Of a stretch of 64,000 bases of DNA, positions 16,533 through 26,241 are shown in pieces. The DNA is from Alphaproteobacteria bacterium (GTDB lineage: Bacteria; Pseudomonadota; Alphaproteobacteria; UBA2136; UBA6156): contig JAIXQG010000002.1 of NCBI GenBank assembly GCA_027485835.1, positions 450,232 to 514,231 on the forward strand. Reading direction: 5' to 3'. The notes below the pieces were generated by a model, which had not been told where the DNA came from, made no database searches, and saw only the letters and a program-made list of their open reading frames with translations. The number at the start of each line of letters is the position of its first letter. Position 1 is the first letter of the stretch. The position numbers and the translations under genes are program-made.

Positions 16533-17443
16533 TACATCTTGCAGACTTTAGCGGCTTCGGTGGCCATTTCGTTCAGGAACGGCTGGAGGCGCTCGGCGAT
16601 GTAGGGGTCCTTCATCGCAAAATACAGGTTGGCCATTTGGAAGCCGACCTTGTCGCCGCAGTCGAAGCGGCGGTTGGTGGAGATATAGCCGCTGTAACCT
16701 TCGGTCGCGGCGATTTCCGCCATCGCATCGGTTAATTGAATTTCGCCACCCTTGCCTGGTTTGACGGTTTCCAGCACCTTCATGTGCGCGGGGCTCAGTA
16801 CGTAGCGGCCGACCACACCGTAGTTGCTGGGGGCTTCTTCGGCCTTCGGCTTTTCAACAAAACCGTTCACCGACAAGCGCGAGCCTTTCGCGCCCTGTTC
16901 GGCCAGCTTCAGGATACCGTAGTTGCTGACGCGGTCTTGCGGCACTTCTTCGCACATCACCACGCTCTTGCCGGTTTCTTCGTACATCTTGATCATTTCG
17001 GCGAGACCGTTGTTCTTGCCGCGGCAAACCACGTCATCCGGCAGCAGTACGGCAAAGGGATCATCGCCGGTGATGGTGTGGCCGCACCATACCGCGTGGC
17101 CCAGGCCCAGCGGTTCGCCTTGGCGGGTGTAGTACATGCGGGCGTCGGACGGCAGGGTGTTCTTGACCATCTCCAGTTCGGCCAGCTTGTTCTTCTTCAA
17201 CAGCGTGTCGGCCAGTTCGTAGGGGTAGTCGAAGTGGTTTTCCATCGATACCTTGCCGCGGCCGGTGATGATGATGAATTCACGGATACCGGCTTCGTAC
17301 GCCTCTTCAATGGCATATTGGATAATCGGCTTGTTGACGACGGTCAGCATTTCCTTCGGCATCGCCTTGGTGGCGGGCAGGAAGCGGGTACCAAGGCCGG
17401 CGGCGGGAATAATGGCTTTGGTGACTTTACGGGGGGTCGACAT
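16532..17443 (-). CDS. galU: UTP-glucose-1-phosphate uridylyltransferase
   Basis: This 303-residue enzyme makes UDP-glucose from UTP and glucose-1-phosphate. The N-terminal nucleotide-binding signature GLGTRFLPATKAMPKEML is complete, and the later motifs LPDDVV, GFVEKP, GRYVLSP and FDCGDKVGF are all as in bacterial GalU. I use the ATG at 17443 (MSTPRK) because AAGGAA lies 10 bases upstream; a GTG six codons earlier would contain that site. It follows the WecA-like gene by 22 bases and overlaps the MazG-like start. Confidence 0.95.
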   Translation of the reverse strand: MSTPRKVTKAIIPAAGLGTRFLPATKAMPKEMLTVVNKPIIQYAIEEAYEAGIREFIIITGRGKVSMENHFDYPYELADTLLKKNKLAELEMVKNTLPSDARMYYTRQGEPLGLGHAVWCGHTITGDDPFAVLLPDDVVCRGKNNGLAEMIKMYEETGKSVVMCEEVPQDRVSNYGILKLAEQGAKGSRLSVNGFVEKPKAEEAPSNYGVVGRYVLSPAHMKVLETVKPGKGGEIQLTDAMAEIAATEGYSGYISTNRRFDCGDKVGFQMANLYFAMKDPYIAERLQPFLNEMATEAAKVCKM

Positions 17444-17465
17444 GGGTGGGGGTTCCTTCACTCAA

Positions 17466-18494
17466 TCACTTGGGGGTTGAACCCGCTGGGGTGCGGGTCC
17501 GTTCTCGGTGGCGGATATACCATGCAATTGCACATATTTCTAGCACCCCGATGAGAAAACCCCATTGAGACGAACCGATTGTATGAAAAACAAGTCCCAG
17601 TCCGATCAGGCTGCCATTGACCCATGCCAAGGCACAGACCAGCTGTTTATGGCTGTGGCCAAGGGCTAGATAACGGTGGAACCAGAAGGTTTTGTGCGGT
17701 TCCCACGGTTTGTGACCGGTCAGAATACGGCGGAAAAGGGTCAGGGTAGCGTCGGCGGCAAAGACCAGCGGCAGCGTCGCCAAGGGCCAGATGATGTTGA
17801 TGGTGTCATCCACCGCCGCCAGCAGGAACAAGCCGGCAATGGTGTAGCCCAGCCATGTGGCACCAACATCGCCCATAAACACCTTCGCCTTGGGGGCATT
17901 GACCCGCATAAAGCCCAAGGTTACGGCGGCCAACAGTAAACCTAAAGGCGCGAATACCGGTACTAACAGCGAGACACCCAAGCCAAGGGCGACCGCTTCC
18001 GACGACGCCAGCCCGTCGGCACCATCCATAAAGTTGTAAAGGTTCACAAACCAGGCCCAACCGAACATCAGGATGGTTTTTTCTAGCCAGAGGGGCATGA
18101 AGTCGAACAGGCGGGGCAGCAAGGCCAAGGTGATAGCCACCGCCAGCAGATGAACCACCAGACGGAAGCGCGGCGACAGTTCGTGACGGTCATCCAGCCA
18201 GCCGACATAGGCGACCAGCGCACCCGCCAGCATCAGCATGGTGAGAAAGCCCTTGAACGGCAGCGGCCACAGCCACGTGAGCGCCAAGCCCACCGGAATA
18301 AACAGCACGGGCATGACAAACCCGCCGCCATGCGGGGTGGGCACACTGTGGCTGGAACGCTCGACCACCGCCGCCATCATGCCCAGTTTGCGGCAGATTT
18401 TAACGGTATAAGGCGAGAGATACCAACTGAGCACCATCACGGCCAACAAGAGCACCGGTAGGGTCAGCGGAGCAACCAGCGACAAGTATGGCAC
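17466..18494 (-). CDS. WecA/MraY-family undecaprenyl-phosphate sugar-1-phosphate transferase
   Basis: This 342-residue polytopic protein has about ten helices. It transfers a sugar-1-phosphate from a UDP-sugar to undecaprenyl phosphate, the first membrane step of polysaccharide building. Family motifs are visible: GWLDDRHELSPR (the Asp pair for Mg), NLYNFMDGADGLA, VFMGDVGATWLGY and HKTFWFHRYLALGHSHKQ. The start is GTG at 18494 with GGGAAG 9 bases upstream. The sugar is not decidable. Its neighbours, a family 4 glycosyltransferase and GalU, support an O-antigen or capsule role. Confidence 0.87.
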   Translation of the reverse strand: MPYLSLVAPLTLPVLLLAVMVLSWYLSPYTVKICRKLGMMAAVVERSSHSVPTPHGGGFVMPVLFIPVGLALTWLWPLPFKGFLTMLMLAGALVAYVGWLDDRHELSPRFRLVVHLLAVAITLALLPRLFDFMPLWLEKTILMFGWAWFVNLYNFMDGADGLASSEAVALGLGVSLLVPVFAPLGLLLAAVTLGFMRVNAPKAKVFMGDVGATWLGYTIAGLFLLAAVDDTINIIWPLATLPLVFAADATLTLFRRILTGHKPWEPHKTFWFHRYLALGHSHKQLVCALAWVNGSLIGLGLVFHTIGSSQWGFLIGVLEICAIAWYIRHRERTRTPAGSTPK

Positions 18495-18517
18495 GTGACG
18501 AAACTTCCCTTAAAGCC

Positions 18518-19813
18518 CTACGCTGCGCGGCCCGCCAGCTGGTTCATCAGCGCCAGATAGCTGGCGGCGAGACGGCTGTGTAGGAAGGTTTTAGCCACAT
18601 AGTCGCGTCCGGCGCGGCCCATTTCGGCGCAGCGCTCGGGGTCGTCCAGCAGGGTGGTGATGGCTTCGGCCATTTTTTCCGGTTCTTCCGAGCCTACCAC
18701 CATGGCGCAGCCGGATTCGGTCATGATTTCCGCCCCCTCGCCCCGCAAGCCGGCCACGGCACAGCTGCCAGCGGCCATGATTTCGAACATCTTGCTCGGG
18801 ATAAACATCTCAAAGTCCGGAATGTTTTTGAGGCAGACCAGATTAATATCGGCCATGCAGTAGTAATTCCAGACCTCTGACGGGCCCACCGCCGGCAGGA
18901 ACTGCACGTTGGGCACGCCACGGGCGTAATCTTGCAATTTGGCCTTGTCCGCCCCCTGCCCCACAAACAGGAAGGTGGTGTCGGTGCGTTTCACCATCAG
19001 GCGCGCGGCATCGATGATCTGCGTCAGTGCCTGAGCCTCGCCATGGTTACCGATGTACAGCACAACCTTGGTGAGCGGGCTAATGCCTAATTGCGCGCGC
19101 AACTGCGCGGTCGCGCCAGTGGAACGGGGGCGCACGGCGTTTACGTAATCGGCATCCGATACACCATTGAACACCACGTAGAGTTTGTCCGACTTAATGC
19201 CGCGGGCGACGATTTGACGGATGAAACTGCGCGTCACCGTCACAATCGCATCGGCACGGCGGTAGAGGAACATCTCCATTTTTTCGAGCGTGTCATAAAT
19301 AAAGCCCGGGCGCAGGATGCCCATTTGCAGGAAAATAGCGGGCCAGAGGTCACGAACCTCGAAGATGAATTTGGCCTTATGGCGGCGGGCCAGCAACCAC
19401 GCCGAAAACACACAGAAGAAGCTCGGCGAGCTGGCCATAATCACATCGGGCTTAGGCAAGCCACGCGGACTGGTTATGTTCCAGTTAGCCTTGAGCACCG
19501 ACCACGCGAAGGTGCACATGTTGAGGACGCGCGGCAGCTTCCCCTTGTTGGGGGCCACATACAGCCAGTGACGGGCGACCTTGATGCCGTCAATCGTTTC
19601 CACCATATACGGGTCTTTGCCGACATATTCCGGTTTAAGCACACCATCCGGGTGATTCGGAATGCCGGTCAGAATGACCGGATTGGCCCCCATCTCCTGC
19701 CAGCTTTTGGCAAGCCCAGAGAGGCGTGTGGAGGGTGCGCCCGGTTCCGGACGGTAATACTGGCAGATAACCCAGATATTGAGCGGGGATGTGTGCGGCG
19801 TAGCGTCAGTCAT
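18518..19813 (-). CDS. Family 4 glycosyltransferase (WbuB/WcaI-like)
   Basis: This 431-residue GT-B protein begins with WVICQYYRPEPGAPSTRL, the usual start of WcaI/WbuB-like transferases. The C-terminal donor domain has VVLYIGNHGEAQAL, FVGQGADKAKL and the region IPSKMFEIMAAGSCAVAGLRGEGAEIM, which holds the family's nucleotide-binding Glu residues. It should add a sugar to a lipid-linked oligosaccharide on the cytoplasmic face. It is the first gene of the polysaccharide group, 63 bases after the NusA-like gene and in the same direction, with no terminator seen between them. Confidence 0.85.
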   Translation of the reverse strand: MTDATPHTSPLNIWVICQYYRPEPGAPSTRLSGLAKSWQEMGANPVILTGIPNHPDGVLKPEYVGKDPYMVETIDGIKVARHWLYVAPNKGKLPRVLNMCTFAWSVLKANWNITSPRGLPKPDVIMASSPSFFCVFSAWLLARRHKAKFIFEVRDLWPAIFLQMGILRPGFIYDTLEKMEMFLYRRADAIVTVTRSFIRQIVARGIKSDKLYVVFNGVSDADYVNAVRPRSTGATAQLRAQLGISPLTKVVLYIGNHGEAQALTQIIDAARLMVKRTDTTFLFVGQGADKAKLQDYARGVPNVQFLPAVGPSEVWNYYCMADINLVCLKNIPDFEMFIPSKMFEIMAAGSCAVAGLRGEGAEIMTESGCAMVVGSEEPEKMAEAITTLLDDPERCAEMGRAGRDYVAKTFLHSRLAASYLALMNQLAGRAA

Positions 19814-19876
19814 ACGCCCTGTTTAGCACAGATTTTTGGCTTGGGCGCGCCCGAAGTTTAGGCACTCCGAGGAGAT

Positions 19877-20770
19877 TTACAAGATGACTTGCTCGCGATC
19901 CGGTGCGATTTTTTGGAGCATGCTCTGGAAGGTACGGAGTTTGCGGGCGTCCGGGGCTTCCAGCGGCAGGTGGAGCACAATTTTCTTCTCGTCCAGCTGC
20001 GCGATTTTGCAGGCCTTCCAGGCATTGTTGATAAAGTGCTTGAGCTCGTTGTCGCGCTTTTCCTGCTCAGTTTCGCCCTTGCCGTCGGGGATCAGGGTAA
20101 TCCGGCGCAGGCCCAGCACCTGTTGCAGGTGTTTGACGTTAATACCGTCTTTTTCCAGCCAGGCCGACATATGCTCCGGCTTCATGCGGATCACCGCCCA
20201 ACTGTTGCTGGCGCCCATCCAGATACCGGAAATACAATCTGGGTAATATTCTTCGGTCACGGCGGCGACAAACTCCTTACCGCGGCGGGTGGCGACCCGC
20301 ATCTTCGAGACGGGGTCGACACTGGCGCACATGGTGATGACCTGCTTGCTACCCACCGTTGGTTTTTCGTGGAAATCCATCACGGAAATAAGGTTTTCGG
20401 GGATATAGACAAACTTATCGTCCGGCACGCGGTAAATAATGCCGCCGTCGCGGTAGCCGGCCACTTCGGCTTCCAAAATACGGCCGGGGGCGCCATCGCC
20501 CCACTGCATCAGCTCCATGGTGCCGATCAGCTGCTTGGTGCTCGGCAGAATCGGGTTGTTGATGTCGATCCAGACGCCGTGCTCGCCAAAGCCGCTGCGG
20601 CGGCGCACGGTAATGGCGGCTAGTTCGAGGTTCACATCCACTTCCACCAGCATGCCGCGGTCGACATACGACAAGCGGATGGCATTGGCCAATGCCAATT
20701 CCAGCTGGCGCTCGGTCCAGCCAAATTCTTCGCCTATTTTACGGATGGTTTGGATATCAACAATATTCAT
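19877..20770 (-). CDS. Divergent NusA-like transcription factor
   Basis: This 297-residue protein follows the NusA order. An N-terminal RNA-polymerase-binding-like domain (ERQLELALANAIRLSY, residues 20-35) is followed by an S1-like strand set (RILEAEVAGYRDGGIIYRV) near residue 95. Then comes MCASVDPVSKMRVATRRGKEFV, which aligns with the NusA segment joining S1 to the KH domains, and a KH-like part (GINVKHLQQVLGLRRITLIP) near residue 215. It is much shorter than housekeeping NusA (about 500 residues in E. coli) and lacks the acidic C-terminal repeats. AAAGG lies 7 bases before the ATG. Lying after the secretion genes and before the polysaccharide genes, it may promote read-through of long operons; that is inference. 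Confidence 0.6.
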   Translation of the reverse strand: MNIVDIQTIRKIGEEFGWTERQLELALANAIRLSYVDRGMLVEVDVNLELAAITVRRRSGFGEHGVWIDINNPILPSTKQLIGTMELMQWGDGAPGRILEAEVAGYRDGGIIYRVPDDKFVYIPENLISVMDFHEKPTVGSKQVITMCASVDPVSKMRVATRRGKEFVAAVTEEYYPDCISGIWMGASNSWAVIRMKPEHMSAWLEKDGINVKHLQQVLGLRRITLIPDGKGETEQEKRDNELKHFINNAWKACKIAQLDEKKIVLHLPLEAPDARKLRTFQSMLQKIAPDREQVIL

Positions 20771-20872
20771 GGCTCTGCCTTTCGGTGTTTCGGGAAACGT
20801 AGAATGAGTTTAGGACGGGATTTTCAGCGATGCAAGCGTTTCAGCGGCCTCGCTGCGTCGGCTTCATCCGCT

Positions 20873-23446
20873 TTAGTTTTGCGATGTAACCTGATAGCTC
20901 TTTTGACCGGCCTTGAACTCGGCGGTGTCGGCATTCACGGCTACCAGCTCCCAGCCGTTGATGCTTTCACCAATCAGCAGCACGCCCTCGCGGCCATCGG
21001 CAAAGGCGACCACACCTTGGTTGGGCACGTAGCTTAGTACTTCCAGTGCAGGGAAGTCGGTCGCCGCCAGCTTCGGCTTCAGGTTGGCGGGAATTTCGAC
21101 TTTCTCACGCTCCGGCATGTAGGCTTCCACTTCGGGGAAGTCGGCCAGTGTGCGCACGCGCTCTGGCGCATTGGTGACAGGCTCGGCCACGACCGGCAGG
21201 CCCTTGGGGTTGTTGGTGTACAGCTCGGCCGGCGGTAAAGCGGCGGGGGGCGGCAGCAGCGAGCCGGAGCCCATTTCGGCATCGGTTTTGCTACCGGCTT
21301 GCGAAGCTTCGAAATTGCCGGGTTTCAGTTCGGCCGGATTGGCACTGGACGCCAAGGCGGTGCGGTAGGCTTCGAGTTCCTTCTTCAAATCATCCTGCGT
21401 ATAGCCTGTGCCAGCCGGTGGCGTGGTGGCCGAGGTAAGGCTGCCGACTTCTTCGGCCGGAGCGACACCGCTTTCTTTCAGGGTCCGCGCTTTTTCCACT
21501 TCGCTTTGGAACTGCGCGATAAAGCCTTTGGGCATCTCTTCGTTGCCGTCGGCCACGATCGGTTGATTGGCGACTTCGGCGGGTACGTCGGCAAAGGCAA
21601 CCATGGCGCTGCTACTGGGGTCGGTCGCCGGAGATGGCGACGGCAGCGGTTGGGCGGCCATAAAGCTGCTGGAACCGGTGCCGCTACCATCGGGTGGCGG
21701 CAGCAAGGGCTGCTGCTCGTTGCCGGTGGCGGTACGGTTGGTGAGGTTTGCCAATTGAGCCCCTGCCCCTTGCTTGCCGCTGGTGAGCAAGTAGGCGCCT
21801 GCGGCCACCACAACAACCGCCCCTACGGCCACCAATGCCCATGGCGTACCCTGAGCCCGACGGCGCTGACCCGGTAACTCCGGCGTCATATGGCCCGAGG
21901 CGGACGGTGACGGAATGCCGCCCGGAAGTTGCGGCGGCACCGACGAACTGCGGCCGGGCATGGATTTGTAAAGGTCGGCCTGCGGCGGCATGTGCATGGC
22001 CGGTTCGGAGGCGGTTTCCGGCTGGCTTTGCGCCCAATCGTGACTGCCGGTGGTGCCGATATCCCATTCGGCCGCGGTTTGGCTTTGTACCCAAGGGAGG
22101 TCTGACTGCGGCGCGGGCAACGGCGCTTCCGCCTGCGGCAGTGGCGCATTGGAAAGGTTGAACGACGGTACGCGGATGTCGGCCTCTGGCAGCGTTGGCA
22201 TGGGCAAGGGTTGCGCGGCTGCGGCTGGTTGAGGAAGAGGTTCCGGCAGCGGTTGGGGCGCAGGTTGTGCCACGGGCTCCGGTATGCTTACGGGTTCTGG
22301 AACAGATGCCTGCACTGGGGCCGCCCTTTCGGCGGGCAAAGGTGCCGGTGCGGCCGGAGTTTCCGGTAGCACGGGTGCTACGGGCAGCGGCTCCGGCTCA
22401 AAGCGCATCGTGCTTTCGGCTACGCCCCCGGGCAGGTTGCTGGTCAGGCTATCGCCCGCACGTGGCGCCATCACGCCGGAAGCAATCAGCGCATCGTCGA
22501 CCTGATCGATCGGGCGAGTGTCGACCGGCACGTTGGGCGCAAAGGCGTCGGTGACAGCTTGCGGACGGGAAGCTTTCGCGTCATCCGAGGCACCCATAGC
22601 GGAAAAGTCGCGAGCGCGCTTTTCACGGACACGGCGCTTGATGCGTGAGCCATCGGGACGCGAGGGTTCGAAGGTGAAATTGGTGGGGCCTTGGGGCGCC
22701 TCAGCATCTTGCGCAGGGTCTTGTTCGGCCACAGGCTCGGGCTGAGCCACGCTGACGGCTTGCGGCATATCGAAGGCAACTTCCGGAGCGGCCACAAACA
22801 CCTCTGGCGCGGTAAATGCTTCCTCACGTGGCTGAACATCGGCAACAGGCGCCTCGCTTACCGCAGGAGCAACAACCTCGGGTGTCGCTTGTGTTTCGGT
22901 GGAATCTTCCCAGCCCGGTGCGACGTAAAACGGTGCAGCGACAGGCTCTGTAACAACCGGTTCGGAACCCATCGACTCAGTTACCACCGGTTCCGCCACA
23001 AACGGCTGCGATGCTACGGGAGCCTCCCATGCCGGAGCCGAGAATACGGCCTCGGGTTGGGCAACGGGTGAGGATGGTTCGGTAGGCGCGTCCCACGCCG
23101 GAGCGCTAAAAGCCTCTGCCGGTTGTTGCCATGCGGGAGCGACGAACTCTTGCGCCGCAGGTTCGGCGACAGGAGCTGCAGGAACCGCTTCTGCGGCAGG
23201 TGCGCTGAAGCTTTCTTCCAGCACACGCGGCTTGGGTGCGGCTTCAATGGTACCAAAGGCTTCGGCGGCGGCGGCGGCAAAGGGGTCGATCTGCACATTA
23301 GGTACTGGGGCAGGTGCGGCTGCCGCCGGTGCTTCAACAGGCGTCGATTTGGGAGCGGCAGAGGGTTTTTCCTTAGGCGCAGCAACGCTATCCGGCGACG
23401 TGCCGGTGTTCATACGCGAAGGAAGTTGTCTGCGTGGTAATGCCAT
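20873..23446 (-). CDS. Large Pro/Ala-rich bitopic membrane protein with PilP/GspC-like C-terminus
   Basis: This 857-residue protein is dominated by low-complexity Pro, Ala, Glu and Val (about residues 15-530), expected to be disordered and cytoplasmic. One membrane helix lies near residues 548-568 (ALVAVGAVVVVAAGAYLL), followed by a periplasmic linker. The C-terminal 70 residues (SYVPNQGVVAFADGREGVLLIGESINGWELVAV) resemble the small beta domain of GspC/PilP proteins, which contacts the secretin. It ends the block that starts with TraB, TraV and TraC. A role in joining the secretion core to an outer-membrane ring is inferred; no exact family is recognised. Confidence 0.55.
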   Translation of the reverse strand: MALPRRQLPSRMNTGTSPDSVAAPKEKPSAAPKSTPVEAPAAAAPAPVPNVQIDPFAAAAAEAFGTIEAAPKPRVLEESFSAPAAEAVPAAPVAEPAAQEFVAPAWQQPAEAFSAPAWDAPTEPSSPVAQPEAVFSAPAWEAPVASQPFVAEPVVTESMGSEPVVTEPVAAPFYVAPGWEDSTETQATPEVVAPAVSEAPVADVQPREEAFTAPEVFVAAPEVAFDMPQAVSVAQPEPVAEQDPAQDAEAPQGPTNFTFEPSRPDGSRIKRRVREKRARDFSAMGASDDAKASRPQAVTDAFAPNVPVDTRPIDQVDDALIASGVMAPRAGDSLTSNLPGGVAESTMRFEPEPLPVAPVLPETPAAPAPLPAERAAPVQASVPEPVSIPEPVAQPAPQPLPEPLPQPAAAAQPLPMPTLPEADIRVPSFNLSNAPLPQAEAPLPAPQSDLPWVQSQTAAEWDIGTTGSHDWAQSQPETASEPAMHMPPQADLYKSMPGRSSSVPPQLPGGIPSPSASGHMTPELPGQRRRAQGTPWALVAVGAVVVVAAGAYLLTSGKQGAGAQLANLTNRTATGNEQQPLLPPPDGSGTGSSSFMAAQPLPSPSPATDPSSSAMVAFADVPAEVANQPIVADGNEEMPKGFIAQFQSEVEKARTLKESGVAPAEEVGSLTSATTPPAGTGYTQDDLKKELEAYRTALASSANPAELKPGNFEASQAGSKTDAEMGSGSLLPPPAALPPAELYTNNPKGLPVVAEPVTNAPERVRTLADFPEVEAYMPEREKVEIPANLKPKLAATDFPALEVLSYVPNQGVVAFADGREGVLLIGESINGWELVAVNADTAEFKAGQKSYQVTSQN

Positions 23447-23578
23447 GTTGTTATCTTGCTCAACGCTAATCTAGCGGGGCTTTTCCGCAGAGGCTAGTGC
23501 AAGTGGTGCGAATGGTGGCAGGGATGTGGACTTTTGGCCGATTCCGGTACGTTTCGGTTAGATCCCTCTCCTCTTTTT

Positions 23579-26179
23579 TTATCCGACACCACGTGCCTTG
23601 TTGGCGGAGCGTGCCGCGCGTACACCGTGCGGGAAGCGTTCGGCAAAGGTCACGGTAGCTTGCCACCAGTCGCAGCCGGTTTCTTCCTTGATGCGGCGCA
23701 TCTCGGCGACGTCATCCGGCGTGGTAGTGGCCAACGCGTAAGTGAGTTTGTCGGGAATCAGGCGGCAGACGACTTCGCCGTGTGGTGACATCAGGTAAAA
23801 CTCCGAATAGAATCCGGGGCGCGTCTCCAAACTGGCGATATTGCTTTGGTGGCGCTCAGCGCGGAGGCCCAGCGATTCCATCAGCATAGGGATCATTTCC
23901 CGCCGCGGCTTTAGGATGAGACGCTTGGTGATGTTCCCGATAATCGCCTGCCCGACTTCAGTGGTCAGGTCTTCCTCGTTTTGAGACGAAATGCCGCACA
24001 TGCAGTTGAGCGAACGGTAGGTACGGAATGCGCGCTTAAGCTGGTTGGCGACGGCGGCCCCGCCCTTGGAGGAAATCATGCTCACCATCTCGTCGCACAG
24101 AAGGTGCTTTTTCTCGCCGCGGTTACCGAGGTACATGACGTTGTCGATCATCGTGAACAGCGCGTTGATGATGACGTCGGAAATCTTTTCGTTCAGCACG
24201 TTTTGCAAGTTGAAGACCACCAGCTTGTCCTCTTCGGTGAAGCTGGGGCGGGCATCGAATAGGTGGCCATAAATACCGTTTTCACAGTACGAGCCGATTT
24301 CACGCGCCATGTTCATACCGGCCTGGCGGCTTTCTTCGTCGGAATACGGGAACTTCAGGTAGGCCTGCTGGATCCAGGTCGGGCGCAGCACGTCATCCGG
24401 CGGCACAATATCGTACGCGTATTGCACCACCTGCTCAATCAGGCGTTGCTCGACGCGGGAAATCTGGTAGTCGCCCTTGGCTATCATCAGCTCCACCGTG
24501 GTGGTCCACTGTTGCAGGCGGTGTTTGGAAATTTCGCCGGTGAAGGGATTGATGCAGACGTCCTTGCGGTCAAGGTCGATGATGATCAGTTTACCCATCG
24601 TCTCGGCAAAGCGGTCGTAGTCGTCCTTAATCGTCATCAGGTACTGTTTTTCGATCCCTGCGCTGAAGAGCTGGAGCACGAGGTCGGTCACCGCAAAACT
24701 CTTACCCGAACCGGAGGTCCCGGTAATCGCGTAGTGCCAGTTCATGAAGTCGCCACTGGTGTGGTCGAAGAAGGAAATTTCGCCATCGCGGTTGACGTAC
24801 AGCGCCTGTGGCACCTGCTTTTCGTAGCGCGTGTAAGGGCGCCCGTGGCCGCCCCAGTGGCCGTGGAAGGGCATCAGGTCGGTGATGTCGTCGCTCATCA
24901 CGCGGCGGGTGCGGGCGAACGGGGCCGAGAACTTGTTGCGCCACGTTAACGGCCAGCTGTAAGCAAAGGCTTGCAAGGCCATAGTGCGCTCGATATCCGG
25001 CACCACCGACAGTTTTTTGAACTGCGAGGCGATACGCAGAAGGTTGTCTTCCACTTCGTCCTTCGCTTTACCGTGAATGATGACGCCAACCATGGCGCGC
25101 ATGATTTTGCGGCCGCTGTAGAGGCGGGTTTTGACTTCGGAAGCCTCTTGGGCGTAAAGCTCGGCTTCCTCCTTGTTAAAAGCGCTGGCGACGCGTTTGC
25201 GCATGGCGGCGCCGAGCGTGAGCTTGACCTTTTCGGCGGTCTGGTTGACCGAGGTGAAGTTACAGAAAAACGTGGTTTGCGAGTTCAGTGTGCGGCGGAT
25301 GATACCGAGATAGTCGGAGATCACGCTGTCGGGCATCATCGCCAGCATAATGGTGCCGTGGTAGTCGTCGCCGATTTTGATGATATCGAAGTTGTTTTCC
25401 AGCGGCAGTGGGAAGACCTGATGGTCGAACGGCATCAGGGGGTCGACCACCACGCGCTGGGCGGGGTCTTTGTAGCTGGGGGCGTAGGCCTGCCAGTAGT
25501 GCTCTTTCAGCTCCTCTAGCGACATACGGTGCAGCTCGAACATGCCATTCAGGGTGCTTTCAGCGGCAAGCACAGCTTCGCGGAATTCCACCATAGAGGT
25601 TTTGACCAGATCGTTGACGAAACGTCCTGCAAGCTTAGAGAGGTCCATGCCCAGCGCTACGATAATCAGGGCGAGGGCCTGATAGGTCATCTCGATGGCG
25701 CCCTTGAGCAGGCCGTAGCGCTCGACCGTCTCGGGTGAGCGCAGCGTAATGACCATGTAGGATTCGCGCAGGCGGGTAAAGCCACGCTCGGAGGTAGCGT
25801 AGCCGCGTTGGCCGGAATCGCGGATTTTTTCGGCGCGGGATTGGCGCAGCAGCTTGGCGCGCTCGAGATTCGGCGTGGCCTCCAAGTAGTTTTGCAACGG
25901 TTTGACTAGGTTGTTGTGCGAGGTAATCGTCACCTGCACTTCGTAATCGGTGGGAACGCTCTCTAAAAACGTACGGAACTCGTTGGTGGTCGAACCATAC
26001 CCGTCGTCGTAGGAGTAACTGGCGGGTACCGGCGCCTTCCAGCAAATGCCCAAGCCGCCGTCCTTCAGCAGGTGGAAGCGGTAGAATTGGGAGCTTTCAT
26101 CGTCGTTAAATTCAAAGTACGGCAATTGATCGCCCAGTTGGTCTGGGCGGGGCGGAGTAAAGGTATTCTTGTGGTCCAT
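23579..26179 (-). CDS. TraC/VirB4-type secretion ATPase
   Basis: This 866-residue ATPase of F-type type IV secretion powers pilus assembly and substrate transfer at the inner membrane. Walker A is TGTSGSGKSF near residue 490 and Walker B is HLLCDEMVSMI near residue 696, with FRTYRSLNCMCGISSQNEEDL after it, as in VirB4/TraC proteins. The N-terminal half (residues 20-430) has the non-catalytic VirB4 domain. GGAA lies 8 bases before the ATG. It follows TraV by 62 bases, keeping the F-plasmid order TraB-TraV-TraC, although other genes separate these from TraL-E-K. Confidence 0.88.
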   Translation of the reverse strand: MDHKNTFTPPRPDQLGDQLPYFEFNDDESSQFYRFHLLKDGGLGICWKAPVPASYSYDDGYGSTTNEFRTFLESVPTDYEVQVTITSHNNLVKPLQNYLEATPNLERAKLLRQSRAEKIRDSGQRGYATSERGFTRLRESYMVITLRSPETVERYGLLKGAIEMTYQALALIIVALGMDLSKLAGRFVNDLVKTSMVEFREAVLAAESTLNGMFELHRMSLEELKEHYWQAYAPSYKDPAQRVVVDPLMPFDHQVFPLPLENNFDIIKIGDDYHGTIMLAMMPDSVISDYLGIIRRTLNSQTTFFCNFTSVNQTAEKVKLTLGAAMRKRVASAFNKEEAELYAQEASEVKTRLYSGRKIMRAMVGVIIHGKAKDEVEDNLLRIASQFKKLSVVPDIERTMALQAFAYSWPLTWRNKFSAPFARTRRVMSDDITDLMPFHGHWGGHGRPYTRYEKQVPQALYVNRDGEISFFDHTSGDFMNWHYAITGTSGSGKSFAVTDLVLQLFSAGIEKQYLMTIKDDYDRFAETMGKLIIIDLDRKDVCINPFTGEISKHRLQQWTTTVELMIAKGDYQISRVEQRLIEQVVQYAYDIVPPDDVLRPTWIQQAYLKFPYSDEESRQAGMNMAREIGSYCENGIYGHLFDARPSFTEEDKLVVFNLQNVLNEKISDVIINALFTMIDNVMYLGNRGEKKHLLCDEMVSMISSKGGAAVANQLKRAFRTYRSLNCMCGISSQNEEDLTTEVGQAIIGNITKRLILKPRREMIPMLMESLGLRAERHQSNIASLETRPGFYSEFYLMSPHGEVVCRLIPDKLTYALATTTPDDVAEMRRIKEETGCDWWQATVTFAERFPHGVRAARSANKARGVG

Positions 26180-26241
26180 ACCAATCGTTCCGTTGTTCTT
26201 GCCGATAGTCTTTTTATTATTGTGCTACGCGCCGGCACACC

